NCBI GenBank assembly: GCA_016841605.1
Contig: JAENYV010000004.1
Coordinates: 62,001-126,000 of the forward strand
DNA length: 64,000 nucleotides
DNA from: Dethiobacter alkaliphilus
GTDB lineage: Bacteria > Bacillota > Dethiobacteria > DTU022 > UBA8154
Direction: 5' to 3'
The notes beneath the pieces are model-generated. The model searched no databases and was not told where the DNA came from. It worked only from the letters and a program-made list of their open reading frames with translations. Shown here one piece after another: positions 19,542-27,433 of the stretch. How positions within the stretch are numbered: the stretch's first letter is position 1; every line of letters starts with the position of its first letter. The translations under genes and the position numbers were made by a program.

Positions 19542-19799
19542 TTAACCTCCCGGGTCTAACTTGTTTTCATCATTATCCCCGGAATTGTCATCCAGTGTCT
19601 TCAATTCTACAAATAACCGTTTGAAAACCGTTGCGATGGCAAGCAGAATTCCTAACAACATAAAAACAGGGGCGGTATTAAGACGGTTATCTAACCACCT
19701 ACCCCCCTGAAAAAGTAGATATACCGTAATAGCCATTGTCAGACCGAAGCTGATCGCAAAGTTTAAGTATTTATAAGATGGTTTTTGTTTAAAGCCCAT
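19542..19799 (-). CDS. AtpZ/AtpQ-like small membrane protein
   Basis: 85 residues with two membrane helices (residues about 12-32 and 42-62) and the family segment QGGRWLDNRLNTAPVFMLLGI, followed by an acidic tail. Such AtpZ proteins usually form the first gene of Firmicute atp operons, together with AtpI. A role in Mg2+/Ca2+ handling or in assembly has been proposed. GGAG lies seven bases before ATG 19799. It is the first gene of this operon; a TATAAT at 19827-19822 (minus) lies just upstream. Confidence 0.8.
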   Translation of the reverse strand: MGFKQKPSYKYLNFAISFGLTMAITVYLLFQGGRWLDNRLNTAPVFMLLGILLAIATVFKRLFVELKTLDDNSGDNDENKLDPGG

Positions 19800-19821
19800 A
19801 GGCTAACTCCATTTAAATTAA

Positions 19822-19827
19822 ATTATA
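19822..19827 (-). promoter_or_regulatory. Possible -10 box of the atp operon
   Basis: The minus strand reads TATAAT here, about 25 bases before the atpZ ATG, in very AT-rich sequence. I see no convincing -35 hexamer at 17 bases. A 10-bp palindrome CTGTATACAG lies about 50 bases further upstream. The call is tentative. Confidence 0.35.
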
Positions 19828-20027
19828 TTAAATTTTGTTTGAAAAAACCAGGGTTTATACAAAAGAACGCTGTATACAGTTATTTTTTAATAATTGTTTT
19901 TTTTTAGTTTTCTTTAATTCCAGGTCCAAATATTAATTTAACACAACGGTTGAATATAACAAGCTCATTTTGAAAAAATTTTGTTCTCTTTTTGAAGTTG
20001 AGGCATTATTTTTCTTTCGAGTATGGC

Positions 20028-20057
20028 TTGACAAATATGTTTAGCAGCTATATGCTA
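20028..20057 (+). promoter_or_regulatory. MarR gene promoter with overlapping inverted repeat
   Basis: TTGACA (20028-20033), a 17-base spacer and TATGCT (20051-20056) form a strong housekeeping promoter. TAGCA-GCTATA-TGCTA (20042-20057) is an inverted repeat covering the -10 box, a plausible autoregulatory operator. The expected transcript start (about 20063) is only a few bases before ATG 20066, so the mRNA may be essentially leaderless. Confidence 0.6.
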
Positions 20058-20065
20058 TCTACATA

Positions 20066-20539
20066 ATGAACATGAAATTTAGGGACCGAACTAAGATCAG
20101 CTATACCTTTTTAAGAGTAGTCACAAAGCTTACTAAGATTGACAGGAAAACACGGTATTACGGAACGGATCAACCTTTGTATGAAGCAGAAATTCATATG
20201 ATTAAATCTATCAAAGAGAATGAGGGCATTCATGTAACCGGTTTGGCAGATATGCTAGGCGTAACGAAAGGAGCGGTTTCACAGATTATTATGAAACTTG
20301 AGCGTAAAGGCATGATTATCAAGGATACCGATCCTCACAACCTGTCAAGGCTTATATTACGGCTGACGCCAAAAGGTAAAACCGCGCATTTGCACCACGA
20401 AAAGCTACATCAGGAATTTGATGACCTTTTTAACGCTGCTCTCAAAAATGCCACAGAGGAAAACAAGACATTTTTAAAAAACTTTTTAAACTCGATGGAG
20501 GAAAACATCGATTTTTTTGAAAAGGGAGATCATCCTTAA
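20066..20539 (+). CDS. MarR-family transcriptional regulator
   Basis: 157 residues with the winged-helix fold of MarR repressors. Helical dimerisation ends flank the recognition helix region VTGLADMLGVTKGAVSQIIMKLERKG (excerpted) and the wing DPHNLSRLILRLTPKG. It is preceded by its own promoter and a probable operator. No ribosome site is evident before ATG 20066 or ATG 20072, consistent with a leaderless mRNA. The gene once regulated, or still neighbours, a MATE efflux pump: 20 bases downstream only the last 43 codons of such a transporter remain. Ligand unknown. Confidence 0.88.
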   Translation: MNMKFRDRTKISYTFLRVVTKLTKIDRKTRYYGTDQPLYEAEIHMIKSIKENEGIHVTGLADMLGVTKGAVSQIIMKLERKGMIIKDTDPHNLSRLILRLTPKGKTAHLHHEKLHQEFDDLFNAALKNATEENKTFLKNFLNSMEENIDFFEKGDHP

Positions 20540-20558
20540 TTCCAATGACCAAAAACTG

Positions 20559-20690
20559 TTTGGGATTGAGGGTGTTATTTGGGCGCAACCTGCTGCAGAT
20601 TTGTTGACTGTTGCTTTAACTACGGTTTTCTCACTCGGGTTGAGGAAAAAATTAAAGGCTATGAACGCGGAAACTTCTCCGGCGATATGA
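20559..20690 (+). pseudogene. C-terminal remnant of a MATE efflux transporter
   Basis: The frame FGIEGVIWAQPAADLLTVAL... to a TGA at 20688-20690 matches the last membrane helix and the LGLRKKLKA tail of MATE multidrug transporters. There is no start or remaining upstream body; the preceding 20 bases belong to the MarR spacer. MarR-MATE pairs are common in Clostridia, so a nearly complete internal deletion of the transporter is the likely history. Confidence 0.6.
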
Positions 20691-20759
20691 TCAACAATAG
20701 GAATCCTGCGATGTTATTGCCGTCCCGAAGTAACCGATGAAATGTTACGTAAAAACAGA

Positions 20760-20805
20760 GAGACGGTGAAGCCTTCCGGCTGCACCGTCTCCTTATCTTT
20801 TTTTT
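20760..20805. terminator. Bidirectional terminator between the MATE remnant and serpin
   Basis: GAGACGGTG (20760-20768) pairs with CACCGTCTC (20783-20791), extended by an inner AGCC/GGCT pairing. On the plus strand CTTATCTTTTTTTT follows; on the minus strand CTGTTTTT follows. It can end the serpin transcript. Confidence 0.85.
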
Positions 20806-20819
20806 CTTGGCTTATTCCG

Positions 20820-22091
20820 CTAACTGGGATCAATGACAGTGCCCATGAAGAGGATGGTATCTGTTTCTTGATCGTGAATGAGGAAAAAGAAAGGACGGTC
20901 TGCCTTCATATTAAAACTGGTTGCCGGAGCGCCTGTCAATCTCATTTCTACGGAAGTGGCTGCTGCCGCTTCAGTTCCTTTTTCATCAACCTCAATAAAG
21001 GCCTTATGCTTCACTTCACTGATAAAAAGTCTCGGATTTTCTTCCCAGGAAACCATATTAAAGAAATCAGCCCTGTCCCGGTCAAAAGCAATTTCCATCC
21101 CCAGAGCTTTGAGGACTTCATTTAAAGATTTCTCATATTCCAGGGAAAACTTGGGGAGGTAAAAGCTTCCTTCTGCCGGACTGAAGACATTACGCCATTG
21201 CCCCCAGTTTTTACCGGCAAAAGTATGGAAGAATTCCTGCAGACTGGAATTCTTCGCCGGCAGAAAAACATACATAGCTATCTTTTCTTGCTCACCGTAT
21301 GGAAGTCGAACAGCCTGAAAAGCTTCTTCCTCGTAATAAGCCAATTCCCCCGAACGGAACATAAACGGTACCGTTTTTACTTCATCTCCGGGAAGATAAA
21401 AATTGTCGTTGCGGGTGTCTTCTTCGTCAAAGGCTTCGCTCCACTCTCCTTGGAAATAGATGGCGTTGATTAAAAAGAGGACGGTTAAAGGGTCGATGGG
21501 CGGTTCGATAAGATCCTCAATAAGCCCGTCAGTGCATTCACTGACATACTTGTTTATTCTTCCGGCTGCTTCGGGAGAATTGAAATCCAGTTCACTGATG
21601 GAAGCATGGTAATATGCTTCGTTGCGTTCAACAAATTCGGGGTCAAATTGCATTCCTTCACGCATCCAGAGGGAATTGGCCATGCGGAGCTTCACAGAAG
21701 GGTCTAAATGCTGGAGCATGTAGAGCAAGGCCTGATTGTTTTCATTAAACCTTTCCAGTTCAATTCCCTCAATTCCCAGAACATCCGCCATCGCTTCCTG
21801 AGTTTCCTCCCGCGCGCCGTTATAGGTCATGGCCAGGGCCAGGGCAATACTTGTGGGAGAGATAATGATTCCCTTGTTTTCTTCCAGGAGCCCGGCAAAC
21901 AATTTCATCCCCAATTGGTTGGCTGAGCCGGAAAGAGCCGGATCAAATGAATTAAGCACTTCTTCTTTTGGCTTGGGCATCATATTTTCTTCACCCCTTA
22001 CTGTTCCCCGACAGCCTGATGCAAGAAGACTAAGGGCCAACAGGAATAACATCATCACTGTCAACAGGCGACGGCTTCTTTTCATTTTCAT
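20820..22091 (-). CDS. Serpin-family lipoprotein
   Basis: A 423-residue serine protease inhibitor. Residues 1-27 are a lipoprotein signal with the lipobox LLASGC, so it is probably tethered outside the cytoplasmic membrane. The serpin body has GIIISPTSIALALAMTYNGA, the FLINAIYFQGEW segment and the C-terminal ADRPFFFLI. The reactive-centre hinge reads EKGTEAAAATSV, with small residues at P12-P9 as required for an inhibitory serpin. Counting from the hinge puts P1 near the Thr of MRLTG, give or take one residue, so the target may be an elastase- or subtilisin-like enzyme. AGGAGG precedes the ATG. It diverges from a MerR-type gene. Confidence 0.92.
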   Translation of the reverse strand: MKMKRSRRLLTVMMLFLLALSLLASGCRGTVRGEENMMPKPKEEVLNSFDPALSGSANQLGMKLFAGLLEENKGIIISPTSIALALAMTYNGAREETQEAMADVLGIEGIELERFNENNQALLYMLQHLDPSVKLRMANSLWMREGMQFDPEFVERNEAYYHASISELDFNSPEAAGRINKYVSECTDGLIEDLIEPPIDPLTVLFLINAIYFQGEWSEAFDEEDTRNDNFYLPGDEVKTVPFMFRSGELAYYEEEAFQAVRLPYGEQEKIAMYVFLPAKNSSLQEFFHTFAGKNWGQWRNVFSPAEGSFYLPKFSLEYEKSLNEVLKALGMEIAFDRDRADFFNMVSWEENPRLFISEVKHKAFIEVDEKGTEAAAATSVEMRLTGAPATSFNMKADRPFFFLIHDQETDTILFMGTVIDPS

Positions 22092-22168
22092 TTTCCCGTA
22101 TCCTCCTTTGTTAATTCGCTGCTTATTTCTACTCTAAGGACGCCGGGACAAAGAAAATGGTTCCTTTT

Positions 22169-22193
22169 GCATGTAAAACATATTTTTACATGC
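22169..22193. promoter_or_regulatory. Perfect 10-bp inverted repeat between serpin and merR
   Basis: GCATGTAAAA (22169-22178) and TTTTACATGC (22184-22193) flank a five-base centre. It lies in the divergent promoter region, 10 bases before the merR -35 box, and is a good candidate operator for the serpin promoter. Confidence 0.5.
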
Positions 22194-22202
22194 AGATATC
22201 CC

Positions 22203-22233
22203 TTGACATTAACGTTACGTAAAGGTGTAAAGT
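22203..22233 (+). promoter_or_regulatory. MerR-type promoter with 19-bp spacer
   Basis: TTGACA (22203-22208) and TAAAGT (22228-22233) are separated by 19 bases, the overlong spacing typical of promoters remodelled by MerR activators. An imperfect dyad (TTAC...GTAA) fills the spacer. It drives the regulator's own gene, implying autoactivation. Confidence 0.6.
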
Positions 22234-22254
22234 AATTGTATCAGGAGGCGGAAG

Positions 22255-23043
22255 ATGGAATATACAGTGAAAAAGCTGAGCCGGATGGCTAATGTCAGCG
22301 CCAGGACGCTGAGATATTATGATGAGATAGGAATTCTTAAGCCGGCTGGAATTAACTCGTCAGGATATCGTATCTACGGTCAGGCCGAGGTTGACAGGCT
22401 GCAGCAGATTCTTTTCTACCGGGAGCTTGATGTCAGTCTGGAGAGTATTAAAGAAATAATAGCTGCGCCCTCCTTCGATCGCGTCAAAGCACTGAGAGGA
22501 CACCGTGAAAAGCTTCTTGAAAAAAGAGAGCGATTGGATTTGTTGATTAATAGTATTGACAAAACAATTGCCTCCATTGAAGGGAGAATTACCATGACTG
22601 ATCCGGAAAAATTTGAGGGTTTTAAACAAAAATTGATTAATGACAACGAAAAAAAGTATGGTGACGAAATTCGTCAAAAATATGGTGACGAAGCTGTTAA
22701 TAAATTGAATGAGAAGCTGAAAAGTATGACACTGGAACAATATGACGAGGCTGTGAAGCTTGGAAAGGAAGTTATGGAAATGCTTCATGCCGCCTTTAAA
22801 ACAGGTGACCCCGGCAGCGAATTGGCCCAAAAAGCGGCGGATCTGCATCGCCGGTGGCTAAGCTGTTATTGGGACAGCTACACCAAAGAAGCTCATGCGG
22901 GAGTTGCACGGATGTACGTGGATGATGAAAGATTTACAGCCTATTATGATAAGAAACAACCCGGGTTGGCGGCATTTTTGCGGGATGCAGTCCTCATCTA
23001 TACGGGAAGAATAAATGATTTGAACAGTAATGAAAACCAATAG
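22255..23043 (+). CDS. MerR-family regulator with TipAS-like ligand domain
   Basis: 262 residues. The N-terminal MerR winged helix (TVKKLSRMANVSARTLRYYDEIGIL) has the Arg-Tyr-Tyr dimer/DNA contact signature. A coiled-coil dimerisation helix (about 75-115) follows. The C-terminal domain of about 140 helical residues (EKKYGDEIRQKYGDEAV; DLHRRWLSCYWDSY) matches the TipAS antibiotic-recognition family. Members bind thiopeptides or other drugs and activate efflux or stress genes. The start at ATG 22255 follows AGGAGGCGGAAG. The gene diverges from the serpin and seems autoregulated; whether it also controls the serpin is inference. Confidence 0.9.
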   Translation: MEYTVKKLSRMANVSARTLRYYDEIGILKPAGINSSGYRIYGQAEVDRLQQILFYRELDVSLESIKEIIAAPSFDRVKALRGHREKLLEKRERLDLLINSIDKTIASIEGRITMTDPEKFEGFKQKLINDNEKKYGDEIRQKYGDEAVNKLNEKLKSMTLEQYDEAVKLGKEVMEMLHAAFKTGDPGSELAQKAADLHRRWLSCYWDSYTKEAHAGVARMYVDDERFTAYYDKKQPGLAAFLRDAVLIYTGRINDLNSNENQ

Positions 23044-23080
23044 TACTCGGGAAGACAGGAAAACTTCGGGTTGTATCAAT

Positions 23081-23521
23081 TTATGGCTCCAGCAAGGCGA
23101 AACCGCTCTTTTCATCTAAAACGCGCTTGCTGTCAACGCCCAGAATTTCACACATGATTACTTCTCCTACCAGCCAGGTTTTTACGCCCGGTCTCAGGCA
23201 TCCGGCAGTTGTCTGGCCGGAACGTCCCAGGGCTGCGTGCAGATGGAGTTTTGATCGCCCCTCTTCATCAGGGGCGATTATTCCTGTGCCCACCACTTCG
23301 TGAGCCCCATCCACCGGCAACAGAATCGGATCAGGGGGTATTTCATCCGATCGGCGGGGACCGACGACAACATTACCTGATCCTACGGCGCCGATTATTG
23401 TTACAAACCCTACTTTAATATCCTTTTTTTGAGCAAATTCCTCCAGGCAGGAGGGCACAACATCGCCGTCCTCCAGCCGGATGACAAATATGCGGCCTAT
23501 TTTCCCTTCAGTTGCTTTCAT
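23081..23521 (-). CDS. PPC-domain (DUF296) protein
   Basis: A 146-residue protein made of a single PPC/DUF296 domain. It has the opening GRIFVIRLEDGDVVPSCLEEF, the GAVGSGNVVVGP strand and the LHLHAALGR metal-ligand-like His motif. In plants this fold is joined to AT-hooks. Bacterial stand-alone forms bind DNA or have unknown roles. It is convergent with the MerR gene (38 bases apart). The ATG at 23521 has GGAGGTTAATATCA upstream. No operon partner. Confidence 0.85.
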   Translation of the reverse strand: MKATEGKIGRIFVIRLEDGDVVPSCLEEFAQKKDIKVGFVTIIGAVGSGNVVVGPRRSDEIPPDPILLPVDGAHEVVGTGIIAPDEEGRSKLHLHAALGRSGQTTAGCLRPGVKTWLVGEVIMCEILGVDSKRVLDEKSGFALLEP

Positions 23522-23628
23522 TGATATTAACCTCCGCTTAGCATCGTATTCTTTTCTTTATATTGTAACATGCCGGAAGCATTTCCGGAAGATCATGGTT
23601 CCCGTGCCGGGACGCCATTAATAAACGG

Positions 23629-23657
23629 TTGACAGTACTTGAGATCATTACTATAAT
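23629..23657 (+). promoter_or_regulatory. Perfect consensus sigma-A promoter
   Basis: TTGACA (23629-23634), exactly 17 bases, then TATAAT (23652-23657). It is the only full-consensus promoter I see in the window. No ORF of normal length follows within its transcript. Confidence 0.8.
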
Positions 23658-23663
23658 GAAAGC

Positions 23664-23927
23664 GTTGCAGTATTGCCATTAAGCACGGAAGGAGTTGCTG
23701 AAATGTCGGTAAAATTTGTTGAGGTGATCTCCGACTAATTAAATAGGGCACAGATATGCAAAACGGCTTTAAGGCTTAATTGTTCCATGTGCTTTTAATA
23801 AGCCTTATTAAGCTTTATTTTGTGTTTTCTGTGCAGACTTCTTTCGAGCAACCTGAATCGTGTGTCTTTTAATTTGCAGCAGTATTTAATCAGCATCATC
23901 AGCACGCATTGGTAGCGTGTTTTTTTA
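23664..23927 (+). ncRNA. Candidate structured RNA transcript
   Basis: From the perfect promoter (start about 23664) to an intrinsic terminator (CACGC-ATTGGTA-GCGTG then TTTTTTT, 23903-23926) runs about 264 bases with no coding frame above 11 codons. The centre folds well. GCACAGA (23748-23754) pairs with TCTGTGC (23828-23834). Inside it, TAAGGCTTA (23770-23778) pairs with TAAGCCTTA (23799-23807), extended by GCTT/AAGC across a two-base bulge. An alternative GCACA/TGTGC pairing is also possible. It does not match my memory of tmRNA, SRP RNA, RNase P RNA or common riboswitches. A 6S-like or regulatory RNA, or a leader with a peptide, is possible. Confidence 0.5.
23703..23738 (+). CDS. Possible 11-residue peptide in the orphan transcript
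   Basis: ATG 23703 is preceded by GGAAGGAG at good spacing and encodes MSVKFVEVISD before TAA. It could be a leader peptide, a small functional peptide or the surviving start of a deleted gene. Nothing in the peptide (no run of one amino acid) suggests classical attenuation. Confidence 0.35.
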   Translation: MSVKFVEVISD

Positions 23928-23986
23928 TTGCTTTTCTTCAATACAAGGTAAAAAGGGCACACAAAAAAGTACGATTATTATATAAA

Positions 23987-24017
23987 CCCGCAGGTGGTCG
24001 ATATCTGCGGGATTTTT
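23987..24017 (+). terminator. Second hairpin terminator before rsgA
   Basis: CCCGCAG (23987-23993) and CTGCGGG (24005-24011) form a 7-bp stem followed by ATTTTTAT, 35 bases before the rsgA start. As it lies downstream of the orphan transcript's own terminator, it may act as a backup or as an attenuator in the rsgA leader. Confidence 0.6.
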
Positions 24018-24051
24018 ATACTCTAAAATAATAAAGGATGGATTTGTAACA

Positions 24052-25116
24052 ATGACTATAGAAGATTATGGATGGGATGAACATTTTGTCCGGGAGTGGA
24101 AAGAAAAATCGACCGGAAAAATGTTTCCGGGAAGAATAATAGCCGACTATGGGCAGATGCTGCGTGTGACTGCCGATGCGGGTGAGCTTCTTGTAAACAG
24201 GCCCGTACAGAAGTTTGATAATGATCTGCAAATGGCGGTAGGCGACTGGGTAGCCCTGGAATCTCCCCCAGAAACCGATCAGGTATGCGTCCGTTTTGTT
24301 CTTGCCAGGAAAACAAAATTTTCGCGGGCTGCTGCAGGAATTGCAGTCAAAGAACAGGTTGTAGCCGCAAACATTGATTATGTTTTTCTTCTTCAGTCTT
24401 TAAACAGGGATTTCAACATGCGCAGATTGGAAAGGTACCTGATCGCCACATGGGAAAGCGGAGCCATACCTGTTGTTGTGCTGACCAAGACCGATTACTG
24501 TGACGATGTGGCAGGTAAAAGAGACGTTGCCTGCCACACGGCACCGGGTGTGGAAGTTCACGCCATAAGCTGTGTAACCGGAGAAGGTATCGAAGGAATA
24601 CGAAAATACTTGGGACAGGGCAAAACTATTGCCTTTCTTGGTTCTTCGGGCGTCGGTAAATCAACGCTGGTAAATACGCTGGCAGGAGAGGAATTATTGA
24701 AAACCGGAGCTATTCGTGAGAATGACAGCCGGGGCAGACATACTACCACACACAGGGAAATTGTTCTCTTGAGCGGGGGCGGACTAATTCTGGATACGCC
24801 CGGGATGAGGTCCTTATCGCTCTGGGAGGCGGATACGGGCATGGAGGTTATGTTCGGCGATATCGAAGAGCTGATCAAGCTCTGCCGTTTCCATGACTGC
24901 AAACATCACAATGAACCGGGATGTGCCGTCAGAGAAGCACTGCATGACGGGACGCTGGATAGGCAAAGATGGGATAGCTGGTTGAAGCTGCAAAAAGAGT
25001 TGACACACATTGAGGCCAAGAAGGAAGGCAAGCTGCGGCTGAAGGAGAAGCAGTCGGGGAGGCAGTTTGCCAAAATAAAAAAAGAACTCTATAAAGGGAG
25101 AAAGAAAAGATCATAG
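24052..25116 (+). CDS. rsgA: Ribosome small-subunit-dependent GTPase A
   Basis: 354 residues, a circularly permuted GTPase that assists late maturation of the 30S subunit. An N-terminal OB-fold (residues about 25-100) is followed by the G motifs in permuted order: TKTD (145-148), GSSGVGKS (198-205) and DTPG (248-251). A C-terminal zinc site uses C278, C283, H285 and C291 (CRFHDCKHHNEPGC). The basic tail is typical. There is only a weak ribosome site before ATG 24052 (AAAGGATGGATTTGTAAC). No operon partner is obvious. Confidence 0.95.
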   Translation: MTIEDYGWDEHFVREWKEKSTGKMFPGRIIADYGQMLRVTADAGELLVNRPVQKFDNDLQMAVGDWVALESPPETDQVCVRFVLARKTKFSRAAAGIAVKEQVVAANIDYVFLLQSLNRDFNMRRLERYLIATWESGAIPVVVLTKTDYCDDVAGKRDVACHTAPGVEVHAISCVTGEGIEGIRKYLGQGKTIAFLGSSGVGKSTLVNTLAGEELLKTGAIRENDSRGRHTTTHREIVLLSGGGLILDTPGMRSLSLWEADTGMEVMFGDIEELIKLCRFHDCKHHNEPGCAVREALHDGTLDRQRWDSWLKLQKELTHIEAKKEGKLRLKEKQSGRQFAKIKKELYKGRKKRS

Positions 25117-25156
25117 AGCCGTGAGCCGAGAGCAGGGGGCAGTCGGCTCTCTCTCT

Positions 25157-25189
25157 CCCGGGCTTACCGGTTGCGCCGGTAAGCCCGGG
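25157..25189. repeat. Perfect 14-bp hairpin in the rsgA-cyclophilin spacer
   Basis: CCCGGGCTTACCGG (25157-25170), loop TTGCG and CCGGTAAGCCCGGG (25176-25189). The sequence after it is GC-rich without a T-run, so it is not a standard terminator. A GC-rich intergenic palindrome or mRNA-stability hairpin fits better. Confidence 0.6.
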
Positions 25190-25320
25190 GGCCGGCCTTG
25201 TTCCTGATGATGGGGCTTGTATTCAAACCGGAGAAGCGATATTATGATCAAGAAAACCGGCCCCTGGGTATCCGGGCAATAAACACAAGGGCAATGAAAA
25301 CGAGACCGAAGGAGGAAGAC

Positions 25321-26022
25321 ATGGGAAAGAAAAAAAAGAAACACAAGAAAAAGGGACAAACCATTCAAAAGCGCAGCAGTTCGGGGATCGTCGCAACAGT
25401 GGTTATTGTGCTGGCAGTTTTTGCCGTTGCGGTATTGCTGCTGAAAAGTGGGGTGTTCAACGATACGAAAGGAGGGTCGTCCGCAGACCGGTTTGAAGAT
25501 AAACCGAAGCCAATAGCGACAATTGAAATGGAAAACAGCGGCCTGATTAAAGTGGAATTAGACCCGGTAAATGCCCCCAATACTGTAAGGAATTTTATTG
25601 CCCTGGCGGATGAAGGATTCTACAACGGGCTTATTTTCCACCGGGTTATCCCCGATTTTATGATTCAGGGAGGATGTCCCGAAGGGACAGGCCTGGGTGG
25701 TCCAGGTTACTCCATCAAAGGCGAGTTTGCCTCCAACGGTTTTACTAACGGGATTCTTCATCACCGAGGTGTGATCTCCATGGCCAGGTCCCAGTCGCCT
25801 GATTCAGCCGGCTCCCAATTTTTTATCACAGTGGCGGAGACGCCCCATCTGGACAATGAGTATGCCGCCTTCGGGACTGTGATTGAAGGAATGGATGTAG
25901 TGGACAAGATTGTCCAAGTGCCGAGGGATCAGGAGGATAAACCCCTGGAGGATCAGCGCATCAAGCAGATAACCGTGGAAAAATTCGGTGTGGAATACGG
26001 CCCGCCGGAGAAGGTGCAATAA
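25321..26022 (+). CDS. Membrane-anchored cyclophilin-type peptidyl-prolyl isomerase
   Basis: 233 residues from ATG 25321, chosen because AAGGAGGAAGAC precedes it; the track's 274-residue ORF runs too far upstream. A strongly basic N-terminus (GKKKKKHKKKG) leads to one membrane helix (about residues 20-43) and a linker. A complete cyclophilin domain follows, with FHRVIPDFMIQGG, SAGSQFFITVA and HLDNEYAAFGTV. The active-site arginine of FHRV is present. It probably acts outside the membrane on exported proteins. The helix lacks a clear cleavage site, so it is an anchor. Confidence 0.92.
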   Translation: MGKKKKKHKKKGQTIQKRSSSGIVATVVIVLAVFAVAVLLLKSGVFNDTKGGSSADRFEDKPKPIATIEMENSGLIKVELDPVNAPNTVRNFIALADEGFYNGLIFHRVIPDFMIQGGCPEGTGLGGPGYSIKGEFASNGFTNGILHHRGVISMARSQSPDSAGSQFFITVAETPHLDNEYAAFGTVIEGMDVVDKIVQVPRDQEDKPLEDQRIKQITVEKFGVEYGPPEKVQ

Positions 26023-26065
26023 AAAGGTGCAAAAAAAGGATTGACAGCAGATTGTAATTGTCTTT

Positions 26066-27004
26066 TTAAAGATAGACAGGTTTGCCGGAAGCTTTACTTT
26101 CATATTTGTGATCCAGCAGAGCAGAGCTCTGAGGATTATGTTTTTTCATATTATTTAAAACAGCCTTTTCACTACTTGTAGCATAGCAATAACTGCAATT
26201 AAATCTGCATGTATTATAAAAACCCATATCAACCGAGGTTGCGCAAAGGCATGGCGCACGTTGATAGGGGTCTTTTTTTATGTTCAGGGATAAGCCGAAT
26301 ACGGAGTTAATTAATTCCGGGTCCAGGCATTTGCCGTGCCCAATGCCGAATTCATCCAGATCCCGGCTTTCTGCACAGGTCTGCATTTCCAGTCCTTCCG
26401 CCCGGGCAATAGAGCCAAGATTTTGCAGAAGGATGCCGAGTTTCTCTTTATTATGCGGAGCGGCAATATCCTCCACAACCAGTTTGGTATCTTTCTCCAA
26501 TTTTTTTAATTTGACGTTTACTTTAACGTACATATCAAAAAAACTTATTATTACCCTGTGCGTGTAATCACCCAGCACGGAAGCAAGCCCGGCAAAACGG
26601 TCAATATGATATTCAACCGGGGTTTGGTTGCTGAGAATTATGGGGTCATATCTCCAGATAACTTTCGCAGGGCCGATTATCTCACTCAGCTTCTTAAAAA
26701 TTTCCGTTCTTACAGAAACAGGTGGCACTCTCGGTTCAAAAATACCGGGATAATCATTAACGGTAAACTGAAAATAGTAATTATAACCCCTTTCATCGAG
26801 GGTTTTTAAATTTTTTAAGAAAAGGGACGGGTCCTTTGACCAGAAGACAAAACAATCCACTTCTGCAGGCCGAAGGCTGATAATCTTTTGTTGTTTCGGG
26901 TTCATGGGGTTCACTCGTAAAAAATAACCCTCGTTTACCCGGTTCATAAACCATTCACCATAAAAAGCCGGTATATCTGTACGGCGGCTTGCACTGATGA
27001 TCAT
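26066..27004 (-). CDS. DUF1848 protein with cysteine cluster
   Basis: 312 residues of the DUF1848 family. It has the invariant opening IISASRRTDIPAFYGEWFMNR and the segment VDCFVFWSKDPSLFL. A barrel-like body follows. The C-terminus has CLCATSVDMGFYNTC then CSYCYA, which looks like an Fe-S ligand set reminiscent of radical SAM-like proteins. Function is unknown. CCGGAGTAGCAT precedes ATG 27004. An extended -10 promoter (TGGTATAAT) about 40 bases upstream is shared, with its surroundings, by the yaiI-like gene at 29.4 kb. Confidence 0.88.
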   Translation of the reverse strand: MIISASRRTDIPAFYGEWFMNRVNEGYFLRVNPMNPKQQKIISLRPAEVDCFVFWSKDPSLFLKNLKTLDERGYNYYFQFTVNDYPGIFEPRVPPVSVRTEIFKKLSEIIGPAKVIWRYDPIILSNQTPVEYHIDRFAGLASVLGDYTHRVIISFFDMYVKVNVKLKKLEKDTKLVVEDIAAPHNKEKLGILLQNLGSIARAEGLEMQTCAESRDLDEFGIGHGKCLDPELINSVFGLSLNIKKDPYQRAPCLCATSVDMGFYNTCRFNCSYCYATSSEKAVLNNMKKHNPQSSALLDHKYESKASGKPVYL

Positions 27005-27033
27005 ATGCTACTCCGGTTTCTATCAGGAAATCT

Positions 27034-27085
27034 TGTAGAATAATTATACCACATTATTCTCAATTGCACTCGTTAACTCCTTGGC
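27034..27085 (-). promoter_or_regulatory. Shared promoter-bearing repeat, copy 1
   Basis: On the minus strand GAGTTAACGAGTGCAATTGA leads to AATAATGTGGTATAATTATTCTA, containing an extended -10 (TGGTATAAT). The copy at 29486-29532 differs at about three bases and one indel. The minus-strand frame ending ELTSAIENNVV also runs through it, so it may include the 3' end of a lost small gene. Confidence 0.55.
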
Positions 27086-27433
27086 CATATCAGGCTGAAA
27101 GGAATGTCTGAACTTTTTTTACGATTAAGAAGGAAATGCTGCTCATTTGGCGAATAATGGGATTAATATGCCTTAGAACAATTTATGGTATTGCAATGAG
27201 AGAGATGGCAAAAATACGTAAAAAACTACTCCCAGGAGTAGTTTCAGTGTTATTAAGGGGAGAAAAAATAACAATTTACGACAAATTTTCTCCCATAAAT
27301 AAACTGGCAGGTGCTTTTCTTTCCGTTTTAACTGTCAAAACATAATAAGCTTGTCATAATTGTAAGCATTAAAATTGAACAAGTGAATATAAATCTTTTT
27401 ATAACATCTTATATGGAACCCAGGTAATTACAG
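27086..27433. other. Intergenic region with minus-strand terminator-like hairpin
   Basis: About 350 bases. AAACTACTCC (27223-27232) and GGAGTAGTTT (27235-27244) form a perfect inverted repeat followed on the minus strand by TTTTTT, resembling a terminator. The 69-residue plus ORF (27136-27345) spans the hairpin, has no clear family and is probably not a gene. Confidence 0.5.
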
